A model generated the notes under the pieces. The model searched no databases and was not told the origin of the DNA. It worked only from the letters and a program-made list of their open reading frames with translations. From assembly GCA_046758005.1 (NCBI GenBank), contig JBHHZJ010000039.1:1-29467 (forward strand): a stretch of 29,467 bases of DNA, in the 5' to 3' direction. This stretch comes from JBHHZJ01 sp046758005. GTDB taxonomy: Bacteria > Pseudomonadota > Alphaproteobacteria > Kiloniellales > J153. Both the position numbers and the translations under genes were made by a program. This document shows positions 29,301 through 29,467 of this stretch, piece after piece. Numbering within the stretch: position 1 is the first letter of the stretch; each line of letters starts with the position of its first letter.

Positions 29301-29467
29301 GCCCCGGAGATCCGGATCGGTGTCCGGGTCCACGCCCGTGATCACGTTGCCCTCGGTCGCGCCCGCGCCGCCGAAGACGGCCATGTCGGTGTCGTCGAGC
29401 GCGATCGGCGAATCGTCGTCGATGACGACCTGCAGCGTGTGCGTCGCCGTGTCGCCGTCGAAGTCGG
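26385..29467 (-). CDS. Giant RTX/BapA-type adhesin, C-terminal part (partial at window edge)
   Basis: The last 1,027 codons or so of a much longer gene; the frame is open to base 29467, so the ATG at 29384 is internal. Order, using residue 1 = Met at 29384: a VCBS-like end ahead of residue 1, a repeat (about 166-353), a second repeat split by an extra domain (354-507, insert 508-708, 709-745), a cadherin/VCBS-like domain (about 750-862), RTX nonapeptides (GGLGDDTLTGGSGDD type, about 878-918), and a C-terminal type I secretion tail ending LTTIV. The part is very acidic and Cys-free. It is the expected cargo of the LapB/LapC/TolC exporter nearby, and LapG would cut its N-terminus, which lies outside the window. 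Confidence 0.93.
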   Translation of the reverse strand, partial: DFDGDTATHTLQVVIDDDSPIALDDTDMAVFGGAGATEGNVITGVDPDTDPDLRGTLQADDAGADGVGVIRSLTHDGVVYTLNAAGDGIIVTDETTGLPTAGSGSFAIVTGALSIGTAAGGTLTITLLETSTGQPVGFYQYQPPASSSGLTFPFDESFGYVLEDGDGDGDPATLTVTVKAGEDDQPNAGEGTTVIHDETPGIDPSSNDTLISSAALVAALTALFGAPLPTILGAAKNSFAFDFGADGPGAISLDAVTDGTDSGLDDTATGQDILLVNGPDGTIVGHVGTVAGDVAFVVFLEGSGVLSGPDNASTANAWFVQFRAIEHDNPADPDEANPEPAPFVDEAFAVTYTVTDTDGDAAGGTVAFTIEDDGPSVENVTVTHDETPGVDNPDDVATDSKSVGLAEALDLVFEGSPPAEIGVARNAFDFDYGADGPGAIALDAVTDGTDSGLVDTATGDPILLFNDPNQSGAILGLVGSAEGPIAFVAFLEETGTPSGRDNASEADLWFVQYRAVEHDNPFDPDEANPEPTGFLFTDVITFEGLGAGTIVSEVFADRGSGPIGIAGDNPVEFPGINTAMIFDSADLPVVGGTTIDTDLGTPNEDFGGPGVGTGGEAGSAFVNNAPLGNMLIVTRDLSVPDDSGAANTKLTLDFSSIGPVTMESITVMDIEPGQDTTVNLFDAAGTLLASFPVSETGDNGVTLLSLGSTAGVATMEVFLDGSGAIDNVAFTRTVDFADEFLTLGYTVTDADGDSVQGTATVTIEDDGPTAISDALPLVDEGGNAVGTGSGAVNLLANDDFGADGPAPDGALVSLAYTGDDGSGGPTTLTAPIGSTVQTFLGGTLTVEADGTWSYVSPIDVASTSTDVFEYTIQDGDGDRSTASNGILVLDTLAASSHVTGETILGGLGDDTLTGGSGDDVIDGGAGDDTLRGGPGADTLTGGADTDLFVFAPGDGGAALYLADVITDFEDGTDLIGLEGGLDTGNVTVGDNGSGEAVVFTTAGEILALVSGVAPDAITADDLTTIV
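26595..26765 (-). repeat. RTX calcium-binding nonapeptide repeats
   Basis: Encodes consecutive GGxGxDxLx units (GGLGDDTLT, GGSGDDVID, GGAGDDTLR, GGPGADTLT), followed by GGADTDLFVF, the usual end of an RTX block. The repeats bind calcium after export and drive folding outside the cell. Confidence 0.9.
27261..27863 (-). other. Extra domain inserted in an adhesin repeat, PEP-CTERM-body-like
   Basis: About 200 residues that interrupt the second repeat between its NPEP segment and its F-DE-F-TVTD-DGD end. Features: VITFEGLGAGTIVSEVF, AMIFDSADLP, DTDLGTPNEDFGGPGVGTGG, GNMLIVTRDL, LTLDFS and DNVAF. This series is common in the body of PEP-CTERM proteins from other bacteria. The matching repeat at 28326-28889 lacks it. 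Confidence 0.7.
27864..28889 (-). repeat. Two tandem adhesin repeats (first complete, second interrupted)
   Basis: Copy 1 is 28326-28889; copy 2 begins at 28325 and continues to 27864 before the insert, finishing at about 27150-27260. Shared landmarks: VxHDETPG, FDF/Y-GADGPGAI-LDAVTDGTDS, AFVxFLE-G, WFVQ-RA-EHDNP-DPDEANPEP and TVTD-DGD. They resemble repeats of large type I-secreted adhesins (DUF5801/T1SS-143 style). Confidence 0.8.

Overview
The window reads as one contig of a high-GC alphaproteobacterium. Almost all genes have strong third-position G/C bias. There is a c2/c550-type cytochrome c, an alphaproteobacterial 'tryptophan synthase beta-like' small protein, an RHH_4-type regulator and a CtrA-type site (TTAA-N7-TTAAC). 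A PEP-CTERM protein together with a Lap-type biofilm adhesin system suggests a surface- or biofilm-forming environmental member, Rhodospirillales-like in style. The species cannot be read from the sequence.

Layout. (1) 1-1377: a PEP-CTERM sorting-signal protein behind a sigma-54 promoter and a long tandem array of about 135-bp regulatory units. The window opens on the last codons of what looks like a second copy of the same gene, because 105 bp including the terminator are repeated. (2) 1407-10156: a RidA-family gene, convergent with a tight eight-gene minus-strand operon: SorC regulator, Tat-exported binding protein, two permeases, two ATPases (Urt/amide-type ABC importer), transglutaminase-like protein and FGGY sugar kinase. 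(3) 10157-14507: palindromic extragenic elements, a tRNA-like remnant, a retropepsin-like periplasmic protease, two overlapping small membrane-protein genes with their own terminator, a thermonuclease, a cytochrome c, and two small proteins. (4) 14485-29467: a biofilm-adhesin locus. It holds a small Cys-less acidic protein, a TolC-family outer-membrane protein, an LssB/LapB-type ABC exporter, a LapC-type adaptor, a LapG-type cysteine protease, a membrane PAS/HD-GYP protein in the place LapD normally takes, a trypsin-like protease with a C-terminal peptidoglycan-binding-like region, two small proteins, and the 3' 3.1 kb of a giant RTX adhesin running off the window end.

How the parts fit. The adhesin would be exported by the LapB/LapC/TolC machine, held at the outer membrane and released by LapG. 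In the known Lap system LapG is held off by LapD, whose inactive GGDEF/EAL domains sense c-di-GMP. Here the gene directly after lapG, three bases downstream, has the LapD membrane layout but ends in an HD-GYP domain that has lost its HD dyad and one of its paired histidines. That is the strongest candidate for an unusual system in the window: a LapD stand-in built on a dead HD-GYP fold. A second signal is that one repeat of the adhesin is interrupted by a domain that resembles the body of PEP-CTERM proteins. A third is the uncharacterised two-gene small membrane protein operon at 11556-11821.
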